Source of the DNA: Verrucomicrobiota bacterium
GTDB taxonomy: Bacteria; Verrucomicrobiota; Verrucomicrobiia; Limisphaerales; PALSA-1396
DNA: 64,000 nucleotides
Assembly: GCA_016200005.1 (NCBI GenBank)
Contig: JACQFP010000046.1
Coordinates: 78,743 to 142,742 of the forward strand
Direction of reading: 5' to 3'
Position numbers and translations under genes: made by a program
Notes under the pieces: generated by a model
Told to the model about the DNA's origin: nothing
The model's database searches: none
What the model saw: only the letters and a program-made list of their open reading frames with translations
Shown here: positions 18,023 to 27,083 of the stretch, in pieces
Layout: each line of letters opens with the position of its first letter
Numbering within the stretch: the stretch's first letter is position 1

Positions 18023-18937
18023 ATGCCTGAAAAAAACCTGGTTCATCTCACGGATGCGGAGGGCACCACGGCCATGATTGCGCCGGAACTGGGCGGCTGG
18101 CTTTTGCGTTACGCCCGGCCACTGCCCAAGCATGGACTCGTTGAGGCGCTGCACTTCTCCCAGGCGGTGATCGACCGTTACCCGCGCGAGATGTACGCGG
18201 GCAACCCGGTTCTTTTTCCGCTGGCCAGCAAGAACATCGCCGGCGGCAAGGACCATCACTACGAATGGAACGGCCGGCTTTTTCCCATGCCGCAGCACGG
18301 TTTCGCGCGCCGGTTGAAATGGGCGATCGTGGAGCAAACCGCCACGGCGTTGACGATGGAACTGACGGACAATGAACAGACGCGCGCCAGTTATCCCTTC
18401 GCCTTCCGGCATCGCTTGAGTTATCGGCTCGACCAGGGACGGTTGCGTTGGGAACAGGTGGTGGAGAATCGCGGCGCTGAGCCGATGCCCTTCAGCACCG
18501 GTTTCCATCCTTACTTTCGAGTGCCGCTGACACCCAGGAGTGAACGCGCGGTGTGTTTCGTGGAAATCCCGGAAGGCCGGCGGCTCACGCCCCAGGGCAA
18601 CTGGGAACGCTTCCCGGGGAAATCCTTTCCCGCTCAGAACTGGAGCGTGCAGGAGGATGTTTCCGCGACGATGTTTCTGACCGACCTGAAAAAACCGGAG
18701 TTGATCTTGATCGACCCGGTCAGCGAACTGGAGGTGGCGCTGAATTTCGAGGAAGCCCCGCGCCATCGCTTCGTTGCGTTTTGGGCCAGATCACCCGAAG
18801 AACCGTTTTACTGTCTGGAGCCGTGGACGGCGTTGCCCAATTGTTTCAGCCGGCCGAAGGATCGCGAGCTGATCGTCCTCGCCTCAAACGAGACCTTTCG
18901 TGCGGCCATGTGGATGCAATTGCGCCCGATGGCGTGA
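18023..18937 (+). CDS. Aldose 1-epimerase / hexose-6-phosphate mutarotase-like protein
   Basis: The 304-residue protein has the galactose mutarotase-like beta-sandwich pattern: 'MIAPELGGWLLRY' at the start, 'MYAGNPVLFPLASKN', 'MPQHGFARRLKW' (conserved His-Gly-Phe-Ala-Arg), 'FSTGFHPYFRV' (His in the catalytic region) and 'CLEPWTALPN' with the likely catalytic Glu. Members interconvert alpha and beta anomers of sugars such as galactose or glucose-6-phosphate. The neighbouring convergent galactokinase fits a role in galactose use, though the two genes are not in one operon. Confidence 0.85.
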   Translation: MPEKNLVHLTDAEGTTAMIAPELGGWLLRYARPLPKHGLVEALHFSQAVIDRYPREMYAGNPVLFPLASKNIAGGKDHHYEWNGRLFPMPQHGFARRLKWAIVEQTATALTMELTDNEQTRASYPFAFRHRLSYRLDQGRLRWEQVVENRGAEPMPFSTGFHPYFRVPLTPRSERAVCFVEIPEGRRLTPQGNWERFPGKSFPAQNWSVQEDVSATMFLTDLKKPELILIDPVSELEVALNFEEAPRHRFVAFWARSPEEPFYCLEPWTALPNCFSRPKDRELIVLASNETFRAAMWMQLRPMA

Positions 18938-19014
18938 TCCTGGCATGGCGTCGAAGACCCGCATGCGGACTTTCCACGATCTCAAAATCGCGCAGCGTAA
19001 CCCTGAACCACGAA

Positions 19015-19052
19015 AGCCAAATATTTGTCGCATATGAGACAAAAAGCTGGCT
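19015..19052. repeat. Imperfect hairpin with TTTGTC-GCATAT core
   Basis: TTTGTC (19024-19029) pairs with GACAAA (19038-19043) around GCATATGA, and the stem extends imperfectly outward (AGCCAAATA / AAGCTGGCT). The core is shared with the perfect hairpin at 19136-19173, so they form a pair of related elements. Confidence 0.5.
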
Positions 19053-19135
19053 TTCATGGTTTGGCGCTTCATGGGGTGAACCACGGACCAGCCACCGGCA
19101 GCACTTAAAAGTGCATCGGGACGGTGAATTTGGCC

Positions 19136-19173
19136 CTCCCAAACTTTGTCGCATATACGACAAAGTTTGGGAG
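19136..19173. terminator. Perfect 16-bp hairpin between convergent genes
   Basis: CTCCCAAACTTTGTCG (19136-19151) and CGACAAAGTTTGGGAG (19158-19173) are exact complements around a CATATA loop. The hairpin lies between the end of the epimerase gene and the end of galK, where a bidirectional terminator is expected. No U-tract follows, so termination is inferred from position; it may instead be a repeat element. Confidence 0.55.
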
Positions 19174-19203
19174 TTGCTTCCGGGAAGGTTCATGGCATTC
19201 ACT

Positions 19204-20394
19204 CTATGCTGCGCCATCCACAATCTGACAGACGACGGGTTGAAGTGTTCTTCCGGTGCGCTCTTCGTATTTGCGCGTGATGTGTTCCATGAAACTTTCC
19301 GCCTGATGATAGGCCACGAGGTTGATGGTCGCCCCGCCGAAGCCGCCGCCCGTCAATCGCGCCCCATGACAACCCGGATGAGCGCGAGCCAGCTCCACCA
19401 AAAGATCGAGTTCAGGGCAACTGTTCTGCAAAAAATCGCGCGAGCTTTCGTGGCTCTGAAACATGTACTGCCCGAGCTGCCTCAGGTCCTCGCCGCGCAA
19501 CGCTCGTTCCGCCGCCACCACGCGCTGGATTTCCCCAACGACATGATAGGCGCATTGGTATTCGCGTTCGTTCAGCCGCTCTTTGTTGGCTGCCAGAAGT
19601 TTTGGCTCCACCGAACGAAGAGATTTGACCCCGAGCGCGTGCGCCGCGGATTCACACAGCCGGCGCAGCTCGTTGTAACGGCCTTCAACCAGTTCCCGTT
19701 TCACGCCGCTGTGGCAAACAATGATCGCCTCGCCAATGAGCGGCGTGGTTTCGACAGTAGAAAACCGGCAATCGATGCTCATGATGTTCCACGCCTTGCC
19801 AAACAGTACGGAGATTTGATCGAGCAGGCCGCAATTCACGCCGACGAATTGCGTTTCCGCCGCGTGGCACAATCGGGCGAGGCGCATTCTTTCATCGGCT
19901 GTTGGCGACGGCAATTCGCCTTTGCCATTTCGTTTGGGCGGCAAGGTGTCGCCGGTTTCTCCCAGGCTGAAGGAATGGAGCGCGCGAATCGTCAGCGCCG
20001 TTGCCACTTCCAACGCCGCCGAACTGCTCATACCCGCGCCGAGCGGCAGCGTGCCGTGCACGGCCGCGTTGAAGCCGGTGAAGTGCACGCCACGTTTGCG
20101 GAGTTGATCGAGCACGCCCTTGATGTAATCCGCCCAAGGTGCAGCGGGATTCCTTTTGAATTCACTCGACCAAAAAAGTTCACGACCTGGAAACGCGGAG
20201 GAGACGAGTTCAATCTTGCCGTCGTTGCGCGGCGCGGAAGCAAGGTAAATGTATTTGTCGATGGCCAGCGACAGGACCAAGCCTTCGTTGTAATCGGTAT
20301 GGTTGCCGAGCAGTTCGAGCCGGCCCGGCGCGTGGACGACGTGCACCGGCGGATAGCCAAAGTGGCGTTTGAAAAGTGTCTTGACGTCAACCAT
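19204..20394 (-). CDS. galK: Galactokinase
   Basis: The ATG at 20394 gives 396 residues, the normal length for galactokinase, which phosphorylates galactose at C1 in the Leloir pathway. It has the GHMP-kinase motifs in order: 'HAPGRLELLGNHTDYNEG' (galactokinase signature, with LELLGN in place of the more usual NLIGE), 'PLGAGMSSSAALEVA' (ATP-binding loop) and 'GARLTGGGFGGATINLV' near the C-terminus. Upstream in-frame codons lie in a heptamer repeat and are unlikely to be used. No galT or galE is seen nearby; only a mutarotase-like gene converges on it. Confidence 0.93.
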   Translation of the reverse strand: MVDVKTLFKRHFGYPPVHVVHAPGRLELLGNHTDYNEGLVLSLAIDKYIYLASAPRNDGKIELVSSAFPGRELFWSSEFKRNPAAPWADYIKGVLDQLRKRGVHFTGFNAAVHGTLPLGAGMSSSAALEVATALTIRALHSFSLGETGDTLPPKRNGKGELPSPTADERMRLARLCHAAETQFVGVNCGLLDQISVLFGKAWNIMSIDCRFSTVETTPLIGEAIIVCHSGVKRELVEGRYNELRRLCESAAHALGVKSLRSVEPKLLAANKERLNEREYQCAYHVVGEIQRVVAAERALRGEDLRQLGQYMFQSHESSRDFLQNSCPELDLLVELARAHPGCHGARLTGGGFGGATINLVAYHQAESFMEHITRKYEERTGRTLQPVVCQIVDGAA

Positions 20395-20405
20395 GAGGCG
20401 GAGAC

Positions 20406-20484
20406 GTGATTCGTGATGCGTGATTCGTAACTGGTGAAGCTGGTGCGAACCGGCCAGAGTCACGCATCACGCATCACGCATTCG
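20406..20484. repeat. Inverted pair of heptamer arrays between pterin dehydratase and galK
   Basis: GTGATTC, GTGATGC, GTGATTC, GTAACTG, GTGAAGC occupy 20406-20440, and CACGCAT occurs three times at 20461-20481 followed by TCG. The arms are mutual reverse complements (GTGATGC/GCATCAC). The right arm contains the stop codon and last codons of the dehydratase gene. Confidence 0.85.
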
Positions 20485-20761
20485 TTTCGAGCCGGTCAAA
20501 CTTCTTTGCGAGATCGAAATCCTTCTCCGTCAGGCCGCCCTGATCGTGGGTGCTCAGGGTGAGCGTGACCTTGTTCCAGCGGATGTCGATGTCGGGGTGG
20601 TGATTCGCTCTTTCCGCCATGTCGGCGACGGCATTGACGAATTGGATCGCTGCGGGAAAATCCTTGAATTGGCGGGTTCGGGTGATGGCGTCGCCATTTC
20701 TTTTCCAATCCGGCACGGACGGAAGCACGGCTTCGATTTGAGCAGGAGTATATTTTGGCAT
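20474..20761 (-). CDS. Pterin-4a-carbinolamine dehydratase
   Basis: This 95-residue protein has the family length and the conserved 'ANHHPDIDIRWNKVTLTLST' block, including the paired histidines of the active site, followed by 'HDQGGLTEKDFDLAKK'. Family members dehydrate 4a-hydroxytetrahydropterin and so recycle the pterin cofactor of aromatic hydroxylases; in bacteria without such hydroxylases the role is less clear. I chose the ATG at 20761. Its last codons sit in a heptamer repeat, so the natural C-terminus may have been altered slightly. Confidence 0.92.
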   Translation of the reverse strand: MPKYTPAQIEAVLPSVPDWKRNGDAITRTRQFKDFPAAIQFVNAVADMAERANHHPDIDIRWNKVTLTLSTHDQGGLTEKDFDLAKKFDRLETNA

Positions 20762-20807
20762 GACCAACCCATGCCACAGAGATTCGTTCAGGTCACGCGA
20801 AAATCAG

Positions 20808-21224
20808 CTATTTTGGACTAGGGAGAAATGGAGGGGCATTTGATTTGTCGCTTCCTTCTTCGCGGCGCGCTTCGCTAAGGATGCTCAGGCTCGTGACCAG
20901 CGACCAAAGCAACGAAAACAAATAAACTGCGATTCCGAATAAAGCCCAGCGCAACATTTGCCAAAGCTCACGAAAATAAGCGCCAATGTCCTCGTGCGGT
21001 TGATGCAAACGGTCCCAGTTGCCGATGTACCAAGCGATGAATCGTATTCCAAAGTACACCGTTAGTATCAAACCCAGCAGCCCGATGAACACTTGCACAT
21101 AACCTATAACCCGGCCTGCCAACAAAGACCCGAAGCCCGGCATTGCCAAATTAGTCGTCAGGCAACCCCAAGCTGTTTGCCGACTAAGGGGCTGCCGTGG
21201 TCCGAGCGCCAAAGATATCTTCAT
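20808..21224 (-). CDS. Small membrane protein of unknown function
   Basis: The protein has about 138 residues with two clear membrane helices (roughly residues 38-66 and 94-120) and a charged, Pro-rich tail. The opening 'CLTTNLAMPGFGSLLAGR' resembles short membrane proteins in which a Pro-Gly-x-Gly-Ser turn precedes the first helix. The start is uncertain: the ATG at 21224 overlaps the end of the upstream GYF gene by 41 bases, while an ATG at 21143 avoids overlap but cuts into the conserved opening. It is the last gene of the GYF array and lacks a GYF domain. Confidence 0.65.
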   Translation of the reverse strand: MKISLALGPRQPLSRQTAWGCLTTNLAMPGFGSLLAGRVIGYVQVFIGLLGLILTVYFGIRFIAWYIGNWDRLHQPHEDIGAYFRELWQMLRWALFGIAVYLFSLLWSLVTSLSILSEARREEGSDKSNAPPFLPSPK

Positions 21225-22149
21225 AGGCATACATCAATGCACCCAGAGCAAACGGCAGATTCAAGAACAAGACAAGTTGAGAAAACAACGTCATCGACGC
21301 GCTGACCTTGACCAGTTCCATGATCCGCGTGAAATCGAATCCGCCAGTTGTCGAACTGGAGAACATGGAAAATATCGCCATGGAGGTTTTCGCCGCAGCG
21401 TAGGCCTCAAACAAAACAAATGGCAAAAAGGCGACCAGCATCAAAACAAAGACTTGAAACCAAATCCGTGTAACAACCTTTCGGCTCAATTCCATCGCGG
21501 GCCAAAATTCCAGTCGCTTGTCCGCTACTAAAGGCACGCTGAACTTCCATGCAATCAAGAGATAAACTCCTGGCACCAAACAAAGCATCCAGCCAATTCC
21601 CGTTAGTATGGCGGTCAGCAAACCAGCCAGCATCAGTTGGGCAAAACCCGGGCCAAATCCGGCGAACACGTCGCTCGCGCTTGCAGGCTGATTACGAATT
21701 CGTTTCAAAAAGATCAGATAAAGCCCACCCAGAAGTGCACCGGTCAACAGCAAGTAAATAATACTGCCGATGATCGGAATAAACCTTGTGACTAAATTCA
21801 TTAACCAAGTCAAAAAACTTGCACCAAAAAGCAAGCCCGTGTTGTCTGTCATCAATCGCCACGAACGGGTCAAGCAACTGCCTATCTGAAGATCAGGTTG
21901 ACGAGCTAGGATTTGATCGACAAAGACTTCTGGATTCGACACGGTGGACGGCGGGACCGGCAAGCGAGACGCTTGCGTACCCAACGCGGATGCAAACTCT
22001 GGGAATTGGGAGAGTGGTTTCCATTCCGTGCGGCCTTCTGATTGCGCCGGGGATTGTCCGCTCAGTCGCCCCTCAGCAATCCATTGGCGGATTTGTTCGG
22101 CGTCGATAGGGCCATACTCTTTATGATCTCCTCCGATGATCTTATACAT
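21184..22149 (-). CDS. GYF_2 (DUF4339) domain integral membrane protein
   Basis: From the ATG at 22149 (321 residues) the protein opens with a GYF_2 domain, 'MYKIIGGDHKEYGPIDAEQI' then 'RQWIAEGRLSGQSPAQ' and 'EWKPLSQFPEF', residues 1-55. A spacer follows, then four to six membrane helices (from about residue 100) with 'VPGVYLLIAWKFSVPLV', like DUF975-type membrane proteins. GYF_2 domains are thought to bind proline-rich or membrane partners; their bacterial role is not established. It shares its N-terminal domain with the three upstream neighbours. Confidence 0.85.
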   Translation of the reverse strand: MYKIIGGDHKEYGPIDAEQIRQWIAEGRLSGQSPAQSEGRTEWKPLSQFPEFASALGTQASRLPVPPSTVSNPEVFVDQILARQPDLQIGSCLTRSWRLMTDNTGLLFGASFLTWLMNLVTRFIPIIGSIIYLLLTGALLGGLYLIFLKRIRNQPASASDVFAGFGPGFAQLMLAGLLTAILTGIGWMLCLVPGVYLLIAWKFSVPLVADKRLEFWPAMELSRKVVTRIWFQVFVLMLVAFLPFVLFEAYAAAKTSMAIFSMFSSSTTGGFDFTRIMELVKVSASMTLFSQLVLFLNLPFALGALMYAYEDIFGARTTAAP

Positions 22150-22224
22150 GCGCGGAATGTGCCCGGAAATCGGAAAGCCCGTCAAGGTGACACTTCACTC
22201 TGCTTCGACTCACCGCCGCACGGT

Positions 22225-22689
22225 TCAAAACCATTCCTTGCGACCGTCAACATAGGTCCTGACAAACTCTTCGTCCGACTTCGCGAGATAGATGATGCCC
22301 TCGATCAGGCCAATGATGTGCGTCACCACGCCGGCCAAACCGCACGTCAACACCGTGACCAGCAGCATGATCAGGCCTGCGCCAGTGTAACCCAGGATGA
22401 ATTTGTGAATCCCCAGCGAGCCGAGCAATATGCCGCAAACTCCAGCCGGGATCTTGTTCGAAGCGCGCGACGCAATTGGGGAGGTTGGCGAAGCGGCTGC
22501 GATGGGCGGCGGAGTGGGTTGGATGTCACCGGCGAATTCCGGGAACGAACCGAGGGCCCGCCACTCAGCGGCTCCCTCCGGCTGAATCAAGGTGTGCGCG
22601 TTGGCGCGGTTCTCGGCGATCCAGCGCCGCAGTTGCTCCGCAGTGACCGGCCCATACTGCTGACCGTCCGCTCCGATGATTTTGAACAT
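22225..22689 (-). CDS. GYF_2 domain protein with TM2 domain
   Basis: This 154-residue protein begins 'MFKIIGADGQQYGPVTAEQL' (GYF_2, residues 1-55), followed by a Pro/Ala/Ser linker and a TM2 domain: 'CGILLGSLGIHKFILGYTGA' and 'IIGLIEGIIYL' with two membrane helices. The TM2 domain is a paired-helix module with the G-x-x-G-x-H-x-F motif seen here. It is the second of four adjacent genes sharing the same N-terminal module but different membrane tails. Confidence 0.88.
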   Translation of the reverse strand: MFKIIGADGQQYGPVTAEQLRRWIAENRANAHTLIQPEGAAEWRALGSFPEFAGDIQPTPPPIAAASPTSPIASRASNKIPAGVCGILLGSLGIHKFILGYTGAGLIMLLVTVLTCGLAGVVTHIIGLIEGIIYLAKSDEEFVRTYVDGRKEWF

Positions 22690-22764
22690 AGACTTTTTTT
22701 GGTTTGGCGACCGGACAGCTTGTAGTCGATCGACCGTGCCAAGGCAAGCACAGTTGCGACACGC

Positions 22765-23163
22765 TTACGGCGCGAGCCAGATTAAAGGCGCAAACGGCAG
22801 ATTGCGCAGAATTCCAAACGAGATCACAACTGCGAGTAGCCAACAAATCCAAACAGGGCGGCGAACAACGAAGGGCGATTGAGGTTCCGGTTTGCGCGCA
22901 AGGAAACGAATGGCCATCCAAATCAAAAACGGCAGCGACAAAACCCACAGAGGATTGAAACGGAATGCCGCAGCCAGGTTGCCGTGCAGCAATTCGTGCG
23001 TGGCACGCAACGCACCGCAACTGGGGCAGAACAAGCCGGTCGAACTATGCAACAAACACCTTGGATAAAGCGCGTACTGAGCCGGATCGAAGAGAAACAA
23101 GATTACAAGTCCAGCCGCCAAGCCAAACGCAACGAATCCGAATTGAACACGTGACCTTTCCAT
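22765..23163 (-). CDS. DUF2752 membrane protein
   Basis: The ATG at 23163 gives 132 residues. The motif 'YPRCLLHSSTGLFCPSCGAL' followed by 'RATHELLHGNLAAAFRFNPL' is the signature of DUF2752: a paired-cysteine 'CPxCG' and an 'L-H-G' segment between membrane helices. Two to three helices are predicted. Its function is unknown. It is embedded in the GYF_2 array, between two GYF_2-bearing genes. Confidence 0.88.
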   Translation of the reverse strand: MERSRVQFGFVAFGLAAGLVILFLFDPAQYALYPRCLLHSSTGLFCPSCGALRATHELLHGNLAAAFRFNPLWVLSLPFLIWMAIRFLARKPEPQSPFVVRRPVWICWLLAVVISFGILRNLPFAPLIWLAP

Positions 23164-23195
23164 GAGTGGGTAGTTAGATTTCAAAAATCATGGCC

Positions 23196-23699
23196 TTAAT
23201 GCTTGTTCAACTCCCGCATGATTTCCGGCATGTTCAACGTCACTCCAACAACCAACAGGACAACGATTAAAACGATGCTTAAAATGGACAGAATCAATCC
23301 CGCGAGGGCCAAACCTTTCCCTTGTTGAATTTCCGGTTGCTTTTTGATCTGACCAAGTGCGATGGATGAAAAGATAATGCCAAGGATGTTGAACGGGAGT
23401 CCATAGCAGCAACAGCCCAAAACGATGGAGCAAATGCCCATCACCAGACCGGCGACCGCCATGCTATTCGTTTTGGGCGCAAGGTGCATGACCTGGAAAG
23501 CGGGTGGAGCAGGAGATGACGACGTAACTGTCAATGTAGCGGCGAACTCGGGAAATTCTGCGAGCGGCTTCCACTCCGTCGTGCCTTCCAGCAGGACTTT
23601 GGTGCGTGGGTTGGCCCGACCTTCCGCGATCCATTGCCGCAATTGATCCGCCGTGATTGGCCCGTACTCTTTCCCGTCTGCACCGATGATTTTATACAT
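23196..23699 (-). CDS. GYF_2 domain protein with DUF4190 membrane tail
   Basis: The 167-residue product starts 'MYKIIGADGKEYGPITADQL', 'RQWIAEGRANPRTKVLLEG', 'TEWKPLAEFPEF' (GYF_2, residues 1-55), then a linker and 'NSMAVAGLVMGICSIVLG', 'GIIFSSIALGQIKK', 'GKGLALAGLILSILSIVLIV', the two-helix DUF4190 pattern. The GYF_2 part is close to those of the neighbours, which suggests tandem duplication followed by change of the membrane domain. Function unknown. Confidence 0.88.
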   Translation of the reverse strand: MYKIIGADGKEYGPITADQLRQWIAEGRANPRTKVLLEGTTEWKPLAEFPEFAATLTVTSSSPAPPAFQVMHLAPKTNSMAVAGLVMGICSIVLGCCCYGLPFNILGIIFSSIALGQIKKQPEIQQGKGLALAGLILSILSIVLIVVLLVVGVTLNMPEIMRELNKH

Positions 23700-23747
23700 G
23701 GAGTGCCTTTCTAATTTGACGTCTCAATGCTCCTTCCGAAAAACCCG

Positions 23748-24608
23748 TCAGGGTTCCCAGCGCTGCGAGCTGAGTTGCGAACGTGGCCATTGTGCCACCG
23801 AGCCGTCCGCGAACGCAACATTGACAGTGCGCGTCGAATGTTGGTGCGCGACCAGTTGTTCGGAGCCGCCCGTGCCGTTCCAGCCGCCGTCGCTTTCAAA
23901 CAGCAGCACTGTGCGCGGGTTGATTTCCCCTTCCTTTTTGCCGTCGAGATTCCGGTTAAACGCGTAGGCGGAACGTCGCTCGGGATGGGACGGGCACTGA
24001 AAAACTTTGGCTGAGCCGACGGTGCTTTGAATGGCGTCGCACCAGGTTGCAGCCGGTGGATACTGGTCTGTATTATCGCCGGCGTAAATTCGCACCGCCA
24101 GCGCCAGTTGCTTCATGTTGTTAGCGCAGTTGATTGTCTGAGCTTTCTGCTTTGCTTTGGCTAGTGCGGGCAAGGTCAGCCCCGCCATAAACGGAATGGA
24201 GAATAAAAGCATGAAGCCGGACACGCAAATCCCCGCGATGGCGATTCCGTTGCCCGTCAATCGTCCCTGACTGCGGTTGATTTTGGTCAGCGCAATAATT
24301 CCCAAAATCAAGCCGACCAGCGCCGTGATACCACAAAATCCCAGTACCCCAAGCACGAGCGAGGCGATGGCCATGCCGCTGGTTTTGGTTTCGACGGAAC
24401 CAGTCGTGATGGGCGGTGGCGTGGCGCCTGGTTTTGCCGACAAGTCGGCGTCGAACTCAGGCAACGATCCCAGGAGTTGCCAGTCGGCAGCATTTTCAAC
24501 CTTGATCTTCGATTGCGCGTTGGCGCGGCCTTCGATGATCCATTGGCGCAACTGCTCGGCGGTGACCGGCCCGTACTCCTTTTGGTCCGTCCCCAGGATT
24601 TTGTACAT
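23748..24608 (-). CDS. GYF_2-DUF4190-prepilin-like fusion protein
   Basis: From the ATG at 24608 (286 residues) there is a GYF_2 domain ('MYKILGTDQKEYGPVTAEQL', 1-55), a linker, a DUF4190 pair of helices ('SGMAIASLVLGVLGFCG', 'TGNGIAIAGICVSGFML'), then '[19 protein letters not shown]' and a C-terminal domain ending 'HSTRTVNVAFADGSVAQW'. That last half matches the prepilin-like family of this window but without the FTLIE cleavage leader; its hydrophobic helix is supplied by the DUF4190 segment. The prepilin-type body is thus anchored by a polytopic tail and carries a cytosolic or periplasmic GYF domain. Confidence 0.85.
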   Translation of the reverse strand: MYKILGTDQKEYGPVTAEQLRQWIIEGRANAQSKIKVENAADWQLLGSLPEFDADLSAKPGATPPPITTGSVETKTSGMAIASLVLGVLGFCGITALVGLILGIIALTKINRSQGRLTGNGIAIAGICVSGFMLLFSIPFMAGLTLPALAKAKQKAQTINCANNMKQLALAVRIYAGDNTDQYPPAATWCDAIQSTVGSAKVFQCPSHPERRSAYAFNRNLDGKKEGEINPRTVLLFESDGGWNGTGGSEQLVAHQHSTRTVNVAFADGSVAQWPRSQLSSQRWEP

Positions 24609-24666
24609 GGGCAACCTCTCTACCCCGATGACCAGATTTACGCAAGACGGGAAGCGAGCGGGAAGC

Positions 24667-24742
24667 AAACCCCAACCCCTCCAAGGAGGGGAGCGGCGCA
24701 CCGTGGATTGTTCCCCTCTTGGGAGGGGTCAGGGGTGGGTTT
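24667..24742. repeat. Full palindromic copy of the ACCCACCCCTGACCCCTCCC family
   Basis: The left arm AAACCCCAACCCCTCCAAGG and right arm CTTGGGAGGGGTCAGGGGTG (ending GGTTT) enclose GGGGAGCGGCGCACCGTGGA. It lies just upstream of the GYF-prepilin fusion gene and in the same block as the end of trpD, in inverted orientation relative to the copy at 37263-37348. Confidence 0.8.
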
Positions 24743-24798
24743 GGTTGGCAGCAGGTTCATGGTGGGACCCGGGGTAAGTCCACTCGCATCGTTCTGGT

Positions 24799-25899
24799 TT
24801 AACCCGCCTGCAATTCTTTTAACTTGGCTTCCGCCTTGCCACTGTCGATCACGTCCACGGCCAGATCCCATCCGGCAATCATCGATTTCGTTTTGCCCGC
24901 CACAAACAAGGCCGCCGCGGCATTGAGCAAGACCGCACCCCGCTTTGGCCCGCGTTCTTCACCGCTCAAAATATTGCGCACGATTAACGCGTTGTGCTTG
25001 CGATCACCGCCCGCCAGATCCGCGAGCGTCGCCGATTGCAACGGGAATTGTTCCGGCGAAAGTTCGGACACGGTGAAGCCACGGTCTTGATAAAACTCGG
25101 CGACGGTGTTGCTGCCCAGCGTGGAAAACTCATCGAGATAGGCGGTGGCGTGAGGCGTGAGGCGTGAGGCGTGAGCCGGGGTTCGAGACTCTGGACTCTC
25201 GACGGTAAAGGGGACAGTGCCGCACACCACCATCCCGCGTCGGACTTGAAGTGATTGCAACACATGCGCAATCGGCTCGCAAAGCTCGGGCTGCGGCACG
25301 CCGATGAGTTGCGCCGTGGGCCGCGCCGGATTGAGCAGCGGGCCGAGGAAATTAAAAATCGTGCGTTGGCCGCGCCCGGCACAGAGCTTGCGCGCGGGGG
25401 TGATGTGTTTGAACGCCGGATGATATTTTGGCGCGAAGAAAAAAGCGAACCGATGCTCACGCAACGACTCCGCGGCCCGTTCCGGTGAAAGCTCAATCGG
25501 AATGCCCAGTGCTTCGAGCACGTCCGCGCTGCCCGCCTGCGAAGTGATGGCGCGATTGCCGTGTTTGGCCACCGTGATCCCGGCCGCCGCGCAGACCAGT
25601 GCGACCGTGGTGGAGATATTGAACGTGTTTAGCCGATCGCCGCCTGTGCCGCAAACATCCAGGATTTCGCGCGTGCGAGTTTCCAAATCGAGCGGCGGCT
25701 TGATGGATTTGGCGCGAAGTTCGCGCGCGAAGGCGGCGATCTCATCCGTCGTTTCTCCCTTTTCCGCCAGCGCCGTTAGAAATTCCGCCTTTGACTCGGT
25801 TGAAACCGCCTCGTCGATGAGCTGTGCCACGGCGTCGGTCACTTGTTCAGCCGTGAGGGATCTCGCTTGCGTGAGTTGTTCCGTCAAAGTTTTCAGCAC
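24799..25899 (-). CDS. trpD: Anthranilate phosphoribosyltransferase
   Basis: The 366-residue protein, from a GTG start at 25899, carries the glycine-rich PRPP site 'ILDVCGTGGDRLNTFNIST' and 'VAKHGNRAITSQAGSADVLE', with 'ARKLCAGRGQRTIFNFLGPL' and the metal-binding acidic region near 'YLDEFS'. It catalyses the second step of tryptophan synthesis, joining anthranilate to PRPP. It is about 20 residues longer than usual because of an insert, 'ESRTPAHASRLTPHA', coded by a heptamer repeat (25147-25174 and flank). No other trp gene is adjacent. It is divergent from sua5. Confidence 0.93.
   Translation of the reverse strand: MLKTLTEQLTQARSLTAEQVTDAVAQLIDEAVSTESKAEFLTALAEKGETTDEIAAFARELRAKSIKPPLDLETRTREILDVCGTGGDRLNTFNISTTVALVCAAAGITVAKHGNRAITSQAGSADVLEALGIPIELSPERAAESLREHRFAFFFAPKYHPAFKHITPARKLCAGRGQRTIFNFLGPLLNPARPTAQLIGVPQPELCEPIAHVLQSLQVRRGMVVCGTVPFTVESPESRTPAHASRLTPHATAYLDEFSTLGSNTVAEFYQDRGFTVSELSPEQFPLQSATLADLAGGDRKHNALIVRNILSGEERGPKRGAVLLNAAAALFVAGKTKSMIAGWDLAVDVIDSGKAEAKLKELQAG
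25147..25207. repeat. In-frame heptamer array inside trpD
   Basis: Four tandem copies of GGCGTGA fill 25147-25174; diverged units GTTCGAG, ACTCTGG and ACTCTCG follow to about 25203. On the coding strand the repeat keeps the frame and adds a stretch rich in Thr, Pro, His, Ala and Ser to TrpD. Confidence 0.85.
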
Positions 25900-25912
25900 G
25901 GCCGAAGATTAG

Positions 25913-25947
25913 GTTCAAAGCTGGAAGTTCAAAGTTCAAAGTTGAGC
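25913..25947. repeat. Heptamer array between trpD and sua5
   Basis: The units are GTTCAAA, GCTGGAA, GTTCAAA, GTTCAAA and GTTGAGC. They lie in the divergent promoter region 14 bases upstream of the trpD start. Confidence 0.75.
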
Positions 25948-26037
25948 GCGAAACGTCGCGGGATTTTTCTTGTGTCCTTCGGCGGCTTCTCTGTGCAGAT
26001 TTCCGGCGTGGGTGCACAAAGTCACGCCAACGCAGAA

Positions 26038-27048
<1,011 letters not shown>

Positions 27049-27083
27049 AAATGGCTGATGTCACACTTAATGAAACTCGGGAA

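Noticed and set aside
18553..20409. 618-residue open frame on the plus strand
   Set aside because: It runs across the end of the epimerase gene and antisense to galK. Its translation is Arg/His-rich with no domain, while galK motifs are clear on the other strand.
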